The notes under the pieces are model-generated. The model saw nothing but the letters and a program-made list of their open reading frames with translations. It did no database searches and had not been told where the DNA came from. Shown here one piece after another: positions 1 to 6,334 of a DNA stretch of 8,179 bases; the stretch's first letter is position 1; every line of letters starts with the position of its first letter. Source of the stretch: Deltaproteobacteria bacterium (lineage in GTDB: Bacteria > Desulfobacterota > Syntrophobacteria > B119-G9); assembly GCA_003646715.1 (NCBI GenBank), contig QMLL01000058.1, positions 1-8,179 of the forward strand. Direction: 5' to 3'. A program made the position numbers and the translations under genes.

Positions 1-42
1 CCATCCAGCTAGGAGAAGATAAGTCTGTAGGCTGCCCATAAT

Positions 43-1053
43 ATGCTTAAAACAAGACACATCACTGCACTTCTTCTTCTTCTCACTATAGTGTTCATTG
101 GCACATGGGGATATGTATTACTCGAGCACGCCAACGTCCTTGACGCATTCTACATGACGGTTATTACCCTTACTACTGTGGGATACAAGGAAGTATTTCC
201 CCTGGGGAAATGGGGGCGCATCTTCACGATATTCATCATCTTTTTTGGAATGGGAACCGTCCTTTACCTGGCTGGTAGCTTCACTCAAATGATAATAGAA
301 GGAGAGCTAAGGAAAATACTCGGGAGGAGGAAATTGGAGAACAAGATAAAGTCACTCAGAAACCACGTAATAGTCTGTGGCTTCGGTAGAATAGGGGAAG
401 TTGTATCTCAGGAAATCAGAGATCATGGAAGCGTTGATGTAGTAGTGATAGAAAACGATCCTAAAGTTCTGACAAAACTGGAAGAAGGCGGTTACCTGTA
501 CATACCTGGCGATGCAACCGAAGAGGATTGTATGATGAGAGCAGGAATCAAGTGGGCAAGAGGTCTGATCACAGTGCTAAACTCCGACGCCAACAACGTG
601 TATATAACCCTTACTGCGCGCAACCTGAAGCCGGACATTTTCATCGTTGCTCGATCCAGCTCGCCGATTTCCGAAAAAAAGCTATTACAGGCGGGTGCAA
701 ATAAGGTTATAAGCCCTCACTACCTGGGTGGCAAGAGAATAGCACAGATCCTTCTTCGCCCAACCGTTGCTGAATTCATCGATTTTGCCCTGCATGATCC
801 AGACATTGAACTCAGCCTGGGAGAAATTCCGGTACGGGAAAAATCGGTGCTTGACCGAGTCACTCTACTTGAATCGGGAATCAGGCAGCGATTAGATTTG
901 ATAATCGTAGCTATCAAAAAAGCCTCGGGGGAAATGCTATTTAACCCCAAGTCAGAGACGGTAATCGAAGCAGGAGATACATTAATCGCATTGGGCAAAA
1001 AGCAAAACCTGGCCAAGCTGGAAAAACTTGGCGACTCAACCTCGGTCGGATAG
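43..1053 (+). CDS. Two-transmembrane potassium channel with RCK (TrkA-N/TrkA-C) domains
   Basis: Predicted inner-membrane K+ channel subunit of 336 residues, expected to form a tetramer gated by a cytoplasmic RCK ring. Visible order: TM1 about residues 7-27, pore helix, selectivity filter TVGYKE at 45-50, TM2 about 57-80, then the RCK N-lobe with Rossmann motif GFGRIG at 113-118, an acidic residue ending the second strand (E137) and the GDAT motif at 156-159. The C-lobe spans about 250-325. This is the MthK/Kch-like architecture, with the usual length for a one-pore channel plus one RCK. The filter has Lys where the canonical TVGYGD has its second Gly. ATG at 43 is the first possible start because an in-frame TAG lies at 28-30; the Shine-Dalgarno is poor. 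No terminator is seen downstream, and the next gene is unrelated. The nucleotide or ion ligand of the RCK domain cannot be told from sequence. Confidence 0.93.
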   Translation: MLKTRHITALLLLLTIVFIGTWGYVLLEHANVLDAFYMTVITLTTVGYKEVFPLGKWGRIFTIFIIFFGMGTVLYLAGSFTQMIIEGELRKILGRRKLENKIKSLRNHVIVCGFGRIGEVVSQEIRDHGSVDVVVIENDPKVLTKLEEGGYLYIPGDATEEDCMMRAGIKWARGLITVLNSDANNVYITLTARNLKPDIFIVARSSSPISEKKLLQAGANKVISPHYLGGKRIAQILLRPTVAEFIDFALHDPDIELSLGEIPVREKSVLDRVTLLESGIRQRLDLIIVAIKKASGEMLFNPKSETVIEAGDTLIALGKKQNLAKLEKLGDSTSVG

Positions 1054-1082
1054 ATACTACTCGTAAGTGACTACCAAAGGTA

Positions 1083-1111
1083 TTGATAAAGTGTGGTTTT
1101 GTTTGTATCCT
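1083..1111 (+). promoter_or_regulatory. Candidate sigma70 promoter for the cysteine synthase fusion gene
   Basis: TTGATA at 1083-1088 (5 of 6 matches to TTGACA) and TATCCT at 1106-1111 (4 of 6 to TATAAT) are separated by exactly 17 bases. Transcription would start near 1118, giving a leader of about 30 bases before the ATG at 1148. That is too short for a T-box or a SAM riboswitch. An imperfect palindrome (arms ACGAA at 1115-1119 and TTCGT at 1126-1130) overlaps the predicted start and could be an operator. Found by eye only. Confidence 0.42.
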
Positions 1112-1147
1112 TAGACGAATAATATTTCGTAATGAATCGAAGCAGTT

Positions 1148-3460
1148 ATGGCAAAAATTTATAATAACATCCTGGAATGCATCGGAAAAACACCCCTGGT
1201 TAAGATAAATTCGCTTAACGAGAACCAGGCTGTAACCGTGCTTGCCAAGCTGGAAAGCATGAACCCGGGCGGTTCCGTCAAAGATAGGCCTGCCCTGAAA
1301 ATGATAGAAGAAGCTGAGAAACGCGGCGAGTTGACCCATGAAAAAATCATCATTGAAGCTACCAGTGGAAACACCGGCATAGGTCTCGCCATGGTGGCGG
1401 CAGTCAAAGGTTACAAGCTGGTTCTGGCAATGCCTGAGACAGCAAGCCTGGAAAGAAGGAAAATCCTTAAAGCCTTCGGTGCAGAAATACTACTCACCCC
1501 TGGTGAACTGGGTACAGACGGCGCCATAGAAAAAGTATACGAATTGGTCCGCGAACATCCTGATCGTTATTTCATGCCAGACCAGTTTAATAACGAAGAT
1601 AACATGCTTGCACATTACGAAACCACCGGGAAAGAAATATATGAAGATACGGACGGACAGGTAGATGTGGTTGTTGTCACCCTCGGGACAACGGGTACTT
1701 CCATGGGGGTAGCACGAATACTGAAAGAACTGAACTCTAATATCCGGGTCATCGGTGTTGAACCATACATGGGACACAAAATCCAGGGACTCAAAAACAT
1801 GAAAGAATCTTACAGGCCCGGGCTTTTTGACAAATCTGCACTGGATGAAATCATATTTATCGATGACGACGATGCATTTGAAACAGCAAGACAACTGGCC
1901 AGAAAAGAAGGCATTTTTGTTGGAATGAGTTCAGGGGCAGCGATGTACGTTGCTCTCCAGGTGGCAAAAAACATGGATCGCGGAGTCGTGGTGGCACTTC
2001 TCCCGGATGGTGGCGAAAGATATCTAAGCACGAATTTGTTTGCCACCACACTTGAACCTGACTTTTCATTTTACAACTTCCTTACCAAGAAAAAGGAAAA
2101 ATTTAAAACCGTTGACGAAGGCAAGGTAACTATTCTTACCACGGGTCCTACCCTGGATAACCTGATGCATCTCGGCCATTGCAGAAGATTTGTTTTTGCT
2201 GATGTGCTCAGGAGATATCTGGAATACAAGGGATTTGATGTTCACCAGGTTGTAAACGTTATTGACCTGGATGAAAGAACCATACAGGGTGCTTCGAAAG
2301 AAAATAGAGACCTTGGAGAATTCACTTCTTATTATCTGGACTCATTTTTCCGGGACCTTGAAGAACTAAAAGTACTGCCAGCACAGCAATACGAGCGAGC
2401 CAGCGAGCATAAGGATGACATTATCAGGGTAGTTGATAAGCTCTTCGAAAAAGGACTGGTGTACGAAAAACTGCGCTCGGTTTACTTTGACATTTCCAAG
2501 AGCAAAACATACGGAGAACTTTCACACGTTGATCCTAAAAATATCAGGCCTGGCAAAGTTGTAGAATTTGACAGCTACGAAAAATTGAATCCGCGGGATT
2601 TTGCACTTTTGAAAAGAGCTTCCCTGGATGCACTGAAACGAGGCTTTTACGTTAAAACAACTTGGGGTAGTGTAATACCTACCTGGCATGCCTCTGCCGC
2701 TGCCATTGCCCTGACGAGCTTCGGCTCGACAATTGACATTTATGCCAGCAGCACAGATTTCCTGTTCCCTCACCTTGAGAACGTTCTGGCCATCGGAAAG
2801 GGCTTAACCGATAAACTGCTTGCTAATCACTGGCTCCTTTGCGAAGTAATTCTCCAAAACGGCAAAAGGATGTCTCACGTTACCAATAATGCCGTTATTT
2901 TCAAGGAACTGGTTGAAAAGGGTTACAGAGGAGAAGTGATCAGGTTCTGGTTGCTCTCCAGTCATTATAGAAACCCTATCCATTTTTCAATAGAAAGCCT
3001 GGAAAAAAGCAGAAAAGCATTGCGCAGAGCACAGGAATTTTTTAACCGCCTCCATTTTTGTGTCACTAGCGAATGGGAAGACCCTGAAATTAAGGAAATA
3101 ATATACCAGTTCGAACAAAAATTCTTTGATGCCCTTGCAGATGACCTGAACACCGCAAAGGCATTCGGCGCTCTTTTTCAGTTCATAAGGCAGCTAAATC
3201 CCCATCTTGACAGAAATATGCTTCACCAGGAACAGAAAAAGAAAATTTTTGCCGTCTTCCAGGAGATTAACGGCATAATTCAGGTATTTGACCTAGATTT
3301 TAAACCTCTATCAGAGGAAGAACAAAGACTCCTGGCCGCCAGAGACAAAGCCAGAAAAGAAAAGAATTGGGCTGAAGCTGACAGACTCAGAGATAAACTT
3401 CTGAAGAGGGGTATACGAGTGCTAGATACCCCCCAGGGCACCAGGTGGGAAAGGATTTGA
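1148..3460 (+). CDS. cysK/cysS: Cysteine synthase fused to a cysteinyl-tRNA synthetase-like domain that lacks most zinc ligands
   Basis: A 770-residue two-enzyme fusion. Residues 1-300 are an O-acetylserine sulfhydrylase (CysK/CysM family): Schiff-base Lys45 in NPGGSVKDR, substrate loop TSGNTG at 72-77, PLP-phosphate loop GTTGT at 180-184, SSG at 261-263 and the GERYLST signature at 289-295. This half looks active and would make cysteine from O-acetylserine and sulfide. After a Lys-rich linker, residues 326-770 align over their length with CysRS: HLGH at 341-344 (HIGH), ID-LDE at 372-376, GKRMSH at 572-577 in place of GEKMSK, the DDLNTA motif at 665-670, and a C-terminal anticodon-domain tail ending PQGTRWERI. 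However, positions equivalent to E. coli zinc ligands C28, C209 and E238 are T332, A517 and V546; only H542 remains. The start is fixed by an in-frame TGA at 1133-1135. The second half may charge something other than cysteine, act on a non-tRNA substrate, or have a regulatory role. Confidence 0.9.
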   Translation: MAKIYNNILECIGKTPLVKINSLNENQAVTVLAKLESMNPGGSVKDRPALKMIEEAEKRGELTHEKIIIEATSGNTGIGLAMVAAVKGYKLVLAMPETASLERRKILKAFGAEILLTPGELGTDGAIEKVYELVREHPDRYFMPDQFNNEDNMLAHYETTGKEIYEDTDGQVDVVVVTLGTTGTSMGVARILKELNSNIRVIGVEPYMGHKIQGLKNMKESYRPGLFDKSALDEIIFIDDDDAFETARQLARKEGIFVGMSSGAAMYVALQVAKNMDRGVVVALLPDGGERYLSTNLFATTLEPDFSFYNFLTKKKEKFKTVDEGKVTILTTGPTLDNLMHLGHCRRFVFADVLRRYLEYKGFDVHQVVNVIDLDERTIQGASKENRDLGEFTSYYLDSFFRDLEELKVLPAQQYERASEHKDDIIRVVDKLFEKGLVYEKLRSVYFDISKSKTYGELSHVDPKNIRPGKVVEFDSYEKLNPRDFALLKRASLDALKRGFYVKTTWGSVIPTWHASAAAIALTSFGSTIDIYASSTDFLFPHLENVLAIGKGLTDKLLANHWLLCEVILQNGKRMSHVTNNAVIFKELVEKGYRGEVIRFWLLSSHYRNPIHFSIESLEKSRKALRRAQEFFNRLHFCVTSEWEDPEIKEIIYQFEQKFFDALADDLNTAKAFGALFQFIRQLNPHLDRNMLHQEQKKKIFAVFQEINGIIQVFDLDFKPLSEEEQRLLAARDKARKEKNWAEADRLRDKLLKRGIRVLDTPQGTRWERI

Positions 3461-3545
3461 CATGCTGGCCTTTATCCGTGATACCCTCTCCCTAATCTCG
3501 TACAAGTACTATTGAACCAGTTAATTTCACGACTGAAACTCTAAT

Positions 3546-3578
3546 TTACACATTTCCGGTTTGACCGGAAATGTGTAA
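3546..3578. repeat. Strong hairpin-forming inverted repeat, possible end of the fusion-gene transcript
   Basis: A perfect 15-bp inverted repeat (3546-3560 and 3564-3578) encloses the 3-base loop TTG. Two further A-T pairs form if one T on the left is bulged. It lies 85 bases after the stop of the preceding gene. No U-run follows on either strand, so it is not a standard intrinsic terminator. It could stabilise an mRNA 3' end, terminate with another factor, or be a protein-binding palindrome. Confidence 0.6.
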
Positions 3579-3587
3579 TTTGAAAAA

Positions 3588-3599
3588 ATGGAGCTCCAT
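3588..3599. promoter_or_regulatory. Perfect 12-bp palindrome just upstream of the tRNA promoter
   Basis: ATGGAGCTCCAT is a perfect palindrome that ends 9 bases before the -35 box at 3609. The position would suit a dimeric DNA-binding regulator acting on the tRNA/der promoter. Chance occurrence cannot be excluded for a single copy. Confidence 0.25.
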
Positions 3600-3608
3600 G
3601 ATTAAATA

Positions 3609-3638
3609 TTGACTTCAGGGTTAATTATTTGTTATAAG
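3609..3638 (+). promoter_or_regulatory. Sigma70 promoter of tRNA-Ala
   Basis: TTGACT at 3609-3614 is followed by TATAAG at 3633-3638 (18-base spacer), or TTATAA one base earlier (17-base spacer). Transcription would start near 3645, only a few bases before the mature tRNA 5' end at 3649. The good boxes and short leader fit a stable-RNA promoter. Confidence 0.7.
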
Positions 3639-3648
3639 TTGAAAGCGT

Positions 3649-3725
3649 GGGGCTGTAGCTCAGTTTGGGAGAGCGCCTGAATGGCATTCAGGAGGTCGGC
3701 GGTTCGATCCCGCTCAGCTCCACCA
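3649..3725 (+). tRNA. tRNA-Ala, anticodon GGC
   Basis: A complete cloverleaf of 77 nt including an encoded CCA. The acceptor stem GGGGCTG (3649-3655) pairs with CAGCTCC (3715-3721) and contains the G3-U70 wobble that marks alanine tRNAs. The D arm is GCTC/GAGC. The anticodon stem CCTGA/TCAGG holds loop ATGGCAT with anticodon GGC at 3683-3685, reading GCC and GCU. The T arm has loop TTCGATC. Discriminator A is followed by CCA at 3723-3725. A promoter lies directly upstream and an intrinsic terminator directly downstream. Confidence 0.97.
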
Positions 3726-3738
3726 AATACGGTAAATC

Positions 3739-3765
3739 AACCCAACCTGCACGGTTGGGTTTTTT
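3739..3765 (+). terminator. Intrinsic terminator after tRNA-Ala
   Basis: The 9-bp stem AACCCAACC (3739-3747) and GGTTGGGTT (3753-3761) has a 5-base loop and runs into six T residues (3760-3765), a classical Rho-independent form. It ends 18 bases before the der start codon, so any der mRNA starting at the tRNA promoter must read through it. Confidence 0.85.
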
Positions 3766-3783
3766 ATTGATCGAGAAAATGAA

Positions 3784-5148
3784 ATGAACGAAAAAGTACC
3801 TCAAATTCCCGGTAAAACTTCAGCAAGGCTCCCTGTAGTGGCAATAGTAGGAAGACCTAACGTGGGGAAGTCTACGCTTTTTAACCGGATAGTCAGGCAG
3901 CGTAAAGCCCTGGTAGATGACCAACCAGGGATAACAAGGGACAGGATTTACTCCCGAGCTTCCTGGGACGAATACCCGTTTTTGGTGGTTGATACCGGCG
4001 GATTTCGTGAAAAGGGTACAGACAGAATTGATGAAGATGTAAGAAAACAGGCCATCCTGGCTATGGATGAAGCAGACCTTGTAATCTTTGTCGGCGATGC
4101 CAAGACAGGTCCCACTCCTGAAGATGTAATAATATGCCAGCTTCTAAGGGAAGGCAACAAACCGGTATTGCATGTAGTAAACAAGGTTGATGGCCCGGAA
4201 CAGGAACAGCTTGCCTATGACTTTTACCAGCTTGGAATAGATGAGCTTATCCCTGTGTCTGCTGCACACGGGCACGGATTTAAAAAATTCATGAAGAAAG
4301 TAGTGGACGAGCTACGGGAACTCGTTGGAGAAATACCGGCCGCGGAAGAAGAGGAAGAAGTAATTCGACTCGCTATTGTGGGACGGCCTAATGCCGGTAA
4401 ATCATCTTTGATTAACAGGCTTGTTGGAGACGAAAGATGCCTGGTTAGTTCGGAACCGGGAACTACCCGCGATTCCGTGGACACGGAAATTGAATTTAAA
4501 GGCAAGAAATACCAGTTGATTGATACTGCAGGGATCAGGCGAAAAGGGAAAACAAGGGAAAAAATAGAAAAAATTAGCGTAATAAAAGCAATCCAGAGTA
4601 TCGAAAGATGTCACGTAGCCGTTTTAATAATCGACGGGGAACTGGGAATCACTGACCAGGATTGCAGGATTGCGGGGTATATCTCGGATAGGGCCAGGGG
4701 CTGTATTATAGCTATAAACAAAATTGATATCGTCAAGAAAGATCCATCCAGGTTGAAAAGACTCCTGGAAGAAACGCGGTATGCACTGAGATTTATTCCA
4801 CATGCTCCGATAATCACGATCTCTGCGCTCACAGGAGAAAAGGTTTTTAAGATTTTTCCCCTCGTGAATAAAATATATGAGCAGTATCAAACACGGATCC
4901 CGACTAGCAAGCTCAACCAGTTTTTTGAGGAAATTACTTTCAAGCACGAACCACCTATGTACCGCAACAGGCGAATTAAATTTTACTACGCCACACAGGC
5001 ATCTGTGGCTCCCCCGACAATCGTCATATTTTGTAACTACCCGGATGGTATACATTTTTCCTACAAGAGATATTTGATAAACGAAATTCGGAAACGATTT
5101 TCTTTCGACATGATCCCCGTAAGGTTAATCTTTAGAGCCAGAACGTAA
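3784..5148 (+). CDS. der: Ribosome biogenesis GTPase Der (EngA), tandem G domains
   Basis: Der is an essential cytoplasmic GTPase in assembly of the 50S ribosomal subunit. This 454-residue protein has the diagnostic two G domains and a KH-like C-terminal domain. G domain 1: P-loop GRPNVGKS at 23-30, DTGG at 70-73, NKVD at 133-136, SAA at 159-161. An acidic linker of five glutamates (188-192) follows. G domain 2: GRPNAGKS at 200-207, DTAG at 247-250, NKID at 312-315, SAL at 347-349. The KH-like domain covers about 360-450. Length is normal. The N-terminus has about 15 extra residues before the first strand compared with typical Der, and no later credible start exists. The Shine-Dalgarno is weak. 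There is no room for a separate promoter between the tRNA terminator and the ATG, so transcription by read-through from the tRNA promoter is inferred. Confidence 0.98.
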   Translation: MNEKVPQIPGKTSARLPVVAIVGRPNVGKSTLFNRIVRQRKALVDDQPGITRDRIYSRASWDEYPFLVVDTGGFREKGTDRIDEDVRKQAILAMDEADLVIFVGDAKTGPTPEDVIICQLLREGNKPVLHVVNKVDGPEQEQLAYDFYQLGIDELIPVSAAHGHGFKKFMKKVVDELRELVGEIPAAEEEEEVIRLAIVGRPNAGKSSLINRLVGDERCLVSSEPGTTRDSVDTEIEFKGKKYQLIDTAGIRRKGKTREKIEKISVIKAIQSIERCHVAVLIIDGELGITDQDCRIAGYISDRARGCIIAINKIDIVKKDPSRLKRLLEETRYALRFIPHAPIITISALTGEKVFKIFPLVNKIYEQYQTRIPTSKLNQFFEEITFKHEPPMYRNRRIKFYYATQASVAPPTIVIFCNYPDGIHFSYKRYLINEIRKRFSFDMIPVRLIFRART

Positions 5149-5244
5149 AAGAAACGCACCATACTTTTTTCACTTCCCGGGCACCCCTCTTATACTTCAG
5201 TGGTTCCACGAGCTCTCCCACAAAAATAAATTCCTCTCGGGATG

Positions 5245-5273
5245 TTGACATCCTCAATAGTGATACTTAGATT
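5245..5273 (+). promoter_or_regulatory. Sigma70-like promoter of the hsp20-dnaJ cluster
   Basis: A perfect TTGACA at 5245-5250, a 17-base spacer, and TAGATT at 5268-5273 (4 of 6). The predicted start near 5280 gives a leader of about 68 bases before the first Hsp20 gene. No convincing heat-shock sigma32 promoter was found, so induction by heat would have to act through a repressor, translation or another sigma factor. Confidence 0.6.
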
Positions 5274-5283
5274 CTCTGTGAAG

Positions 5284-5293
5284 AAGATATCTT
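5284..5293. promoter_or_regulatory. 10-bp palindrome at the start of the Hsp20 transcript
   Basis: AAGATATCTT is a perfect palindrome about 4 to 13 bases after the predicted transcription start. The place suits a small repressor operator. It does not resemble the CIRCE heat-shock operator, which has longer GC-bearing arms. Single occurrence, by eye. Confidence 0.22.
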
Positions 5294-5302
5294 AGGAGAA
5301 AA

Positions 5303-5341
5303 AGAGGATTTACCTCTCCATATATAAAACCGAAAGGAGGG
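5303..5341 (+). promoter_or_regulatory. Candidate RNA thermometer or switch masking the first Hsp20 ribosome site
   Basis: The strong Shine-Dalgarno AGGAGG at 5335-5340 lies 7 bases before the ATG. CUCUCC at 5314-5319 can pair with GGAGGG at 5336-5341 (five Watson-Crick pairs and one G-U) across a 16-base A/U-rich loop, hiding the site. The same pyrimidines can instead pair with AGAGG at 5303-5307 (CCUCU 5313-5317, loop AUUUA), which would free it. Small heat-shock genes are the best-known class under RNA thermometers, but this leader does not match the ROSE or FourU consensus that I know. Structure inferred by hand pairing only. Confidence 0.35.
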
Positions 5342-5347
5342 ATATAA

Positions 5348-5806
5348 ATGTTGGATCTTACTCCATGGAGAAAGAAACGGGAAGTACCAAGACTCAAAGA
5401 CGATATAGATGAGTTATTTGATAAATTCATAAGAAATTTTAGCTCCAGTTTACCAGAGATATTTGGTGGAGAAGGTGAAATATGGCCTTCTGTCGATGTT
5501 CTGGAAGATAAGAAGAATATCATAGTCAAAGCAGAAATACCAGGAATGAGCCCATCGGATTTTGATATAAGCATAAGCGACAATATATTAACAATAAAGG
5601 GTGAGAAGAAACAAGAAAAAGAGGAGAAAGATAAGAACTTCTACATGATGGAACGTCAGTACGGGACATTTACGAGAAGTATCACTTTACCCGTAGAAGT
5701 AAATGAAGAGAAAGTGGATGCTTCTTATAAAGATGGAGTTTTGAAGATAGTAATACCCAAAAAGAAAGAAGGTAAGGAAAGCAAAATAAAAATTAAGGTT
5801 AAATAA
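5348..5806 (+). CDS. Small heat-shock protein, Hsp20/alpha-crystallin family (first of three)
   Basis: An ATP-independent cytoplasmic holdase of 152 residues, expected to form large oligomers that bind unfolding proteins. The N-terminal arm runs to about 44. The alpha-crystallin domain spans about 45-139, with VDV at 49-51, AEIPGM at 62-67, the RQYGTFTR stretch at 103-110 and the conserved DGVLKIVIPK at 129-138. The C-terminal tail carries an overlapping I-x-I motif (KIKIKV at 146-151) used for oligomer contacts. The start has a strong Shine-Dalgarno 7 bases upstream, possibly masked by leader pairing. The gene is richer in A and in ATA/AGA codons than der, and its stop is doubled (TAA TAG). 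It leads a same-strand run with two other Hsp20 genes and a J-domain gene; the spacing of 29 bases to the next start suggests one operon. Confidence 0.95.
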   Translation: MLDLTPWRKKREVPRLKDDIDELFDKFIRNFSSSLPEIFGGEGEIWPSVDVLEDKKNIIVKAEIPGMSPSDFDISISDNILTIKGEKKQEKEEKDKNFYMMERQYGTFTRSITLPVEVNEEKVDASYKDGVLKIVIPKKKEGKESKIKIKVK

Positions 5807-5835
5807 TAGAACATAAAAAAAGGAGGTATGAAGTC

Positions 5836-6300
5836 ATGGCATTGATAAGATGGACACCAGGATTGATGGGTTGGGAAAGAGACCCGTTTGCTGAACTGGA
5901 AAGAATGAAAAGAGAAATGGATCGATTAATAGGTGCATTTTTCCCGACAAGAGGTTTGGGAAGAACTGCAGGTGTATTTCCGGCTGTGAACATTTCCGAA
6001 GACGCCAACAATATTTACGTGCGTGCAGAACTTCCCGGTATAAAAGCGGAAGATATTGAAATATCCATAGAAGATAACAGCCTTATAATCAAGGGTGAAC
6101 GCAAGATACCGGAAGAAGGCGAGAACGTTACGTATCATCGGCGTGAGAGAGAAGGCGGGATCTTCAGAAGAATCATAAGCTTACCAACCAAGATTGATGC
6201 AGACAAGGTAACAGCAACAAGCAAAAACGGAGTGCTGGAAATCGTACTGCCGAAAGCACCTGAATCCAAGCCTAAACAGATCGAAGTAAAAAGCGGATAA
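5836..6300 (+). CDS. Small heat-shock protein, Hsp20/alpha-crystallin family (second of three)
   Basis: A holdase chaperone of 154 residues and the most canonical of the three. The N-terminal arm contains RDPFAELERMKREMDRL (15-31), the typical bacterial class A Hsp20 start. The alpha-crystallin domain spans about 48-140: VNISED at 51-56, AELPGI at 64-69, GGIFRRIISLP at 107-117 and NGVLEIVLPK at 131-140. The tail ends with an I-x-V contact motif (IEV at 149-151). ATG at 5836 is preceded by AGGAGG at 5821-5826; the ATG at 5828 is out of frame. Sequence is clearly different from the first Hsp20, so this is an old paralog rather than a recent tandem copy. Hetero-oligomers of the neighbours are possible but cannot be judged from sequence. 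Confidence 0.96.
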   Translation: MALIRWTPGLMGWERDPFAELERMKREMDRLIGAFFPTRGLGRTAGVFPAVNISEDANNIYVRAELPGIKAEDIEISIEDNSLIIKGERKIPEEGENVTYHRREREGGIFRRIISLPTKIDADKVTATSKNGVLEIVLPKAPESKPKQIEVKSG

Positions 6301-6334
6301 GATTGAATGAAAATAAATTTGGGAGGTGTGATGT

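Noticed and set aside
1..42. End of an upstream gene
   Set aside because: Every + frame meets a stop within 42 bases; there is not enough sequence to tell which, if any, ends a gene.
1054..1147. T-box or SAM riboswitch before the cysteine gene
   Set aside because: The gap is only 94 bases, with no T-box sequence, no specifier stem and no terminator/antiterminator pair.
941..1339. Long open frames on the - strand (also at 4624-5055, 1490-1894, 5254-5583 and 6181-6492)
   Set aside because: All lie opposite strongly supported genes, have no ribosome site or family motifs, and are explained as frames opposite real coding sequence.
5149..5244. Terminator for der
   Set aside because: Only weak stems are seen (GTGG/CCAC near 5200-5210) and no stem is followed by a T-run, so no terminator is claimed.
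5290..5324. Possible heat-shock sigma32 promoter (CTTAGG … CTCCATAT) before the first Hsp20 gene
   Set aside because: Both boxes match the consensus poorly and the transcript would begin at the Shine-Dalgarno. The sigma70-like pair at 5245-5273 is better.
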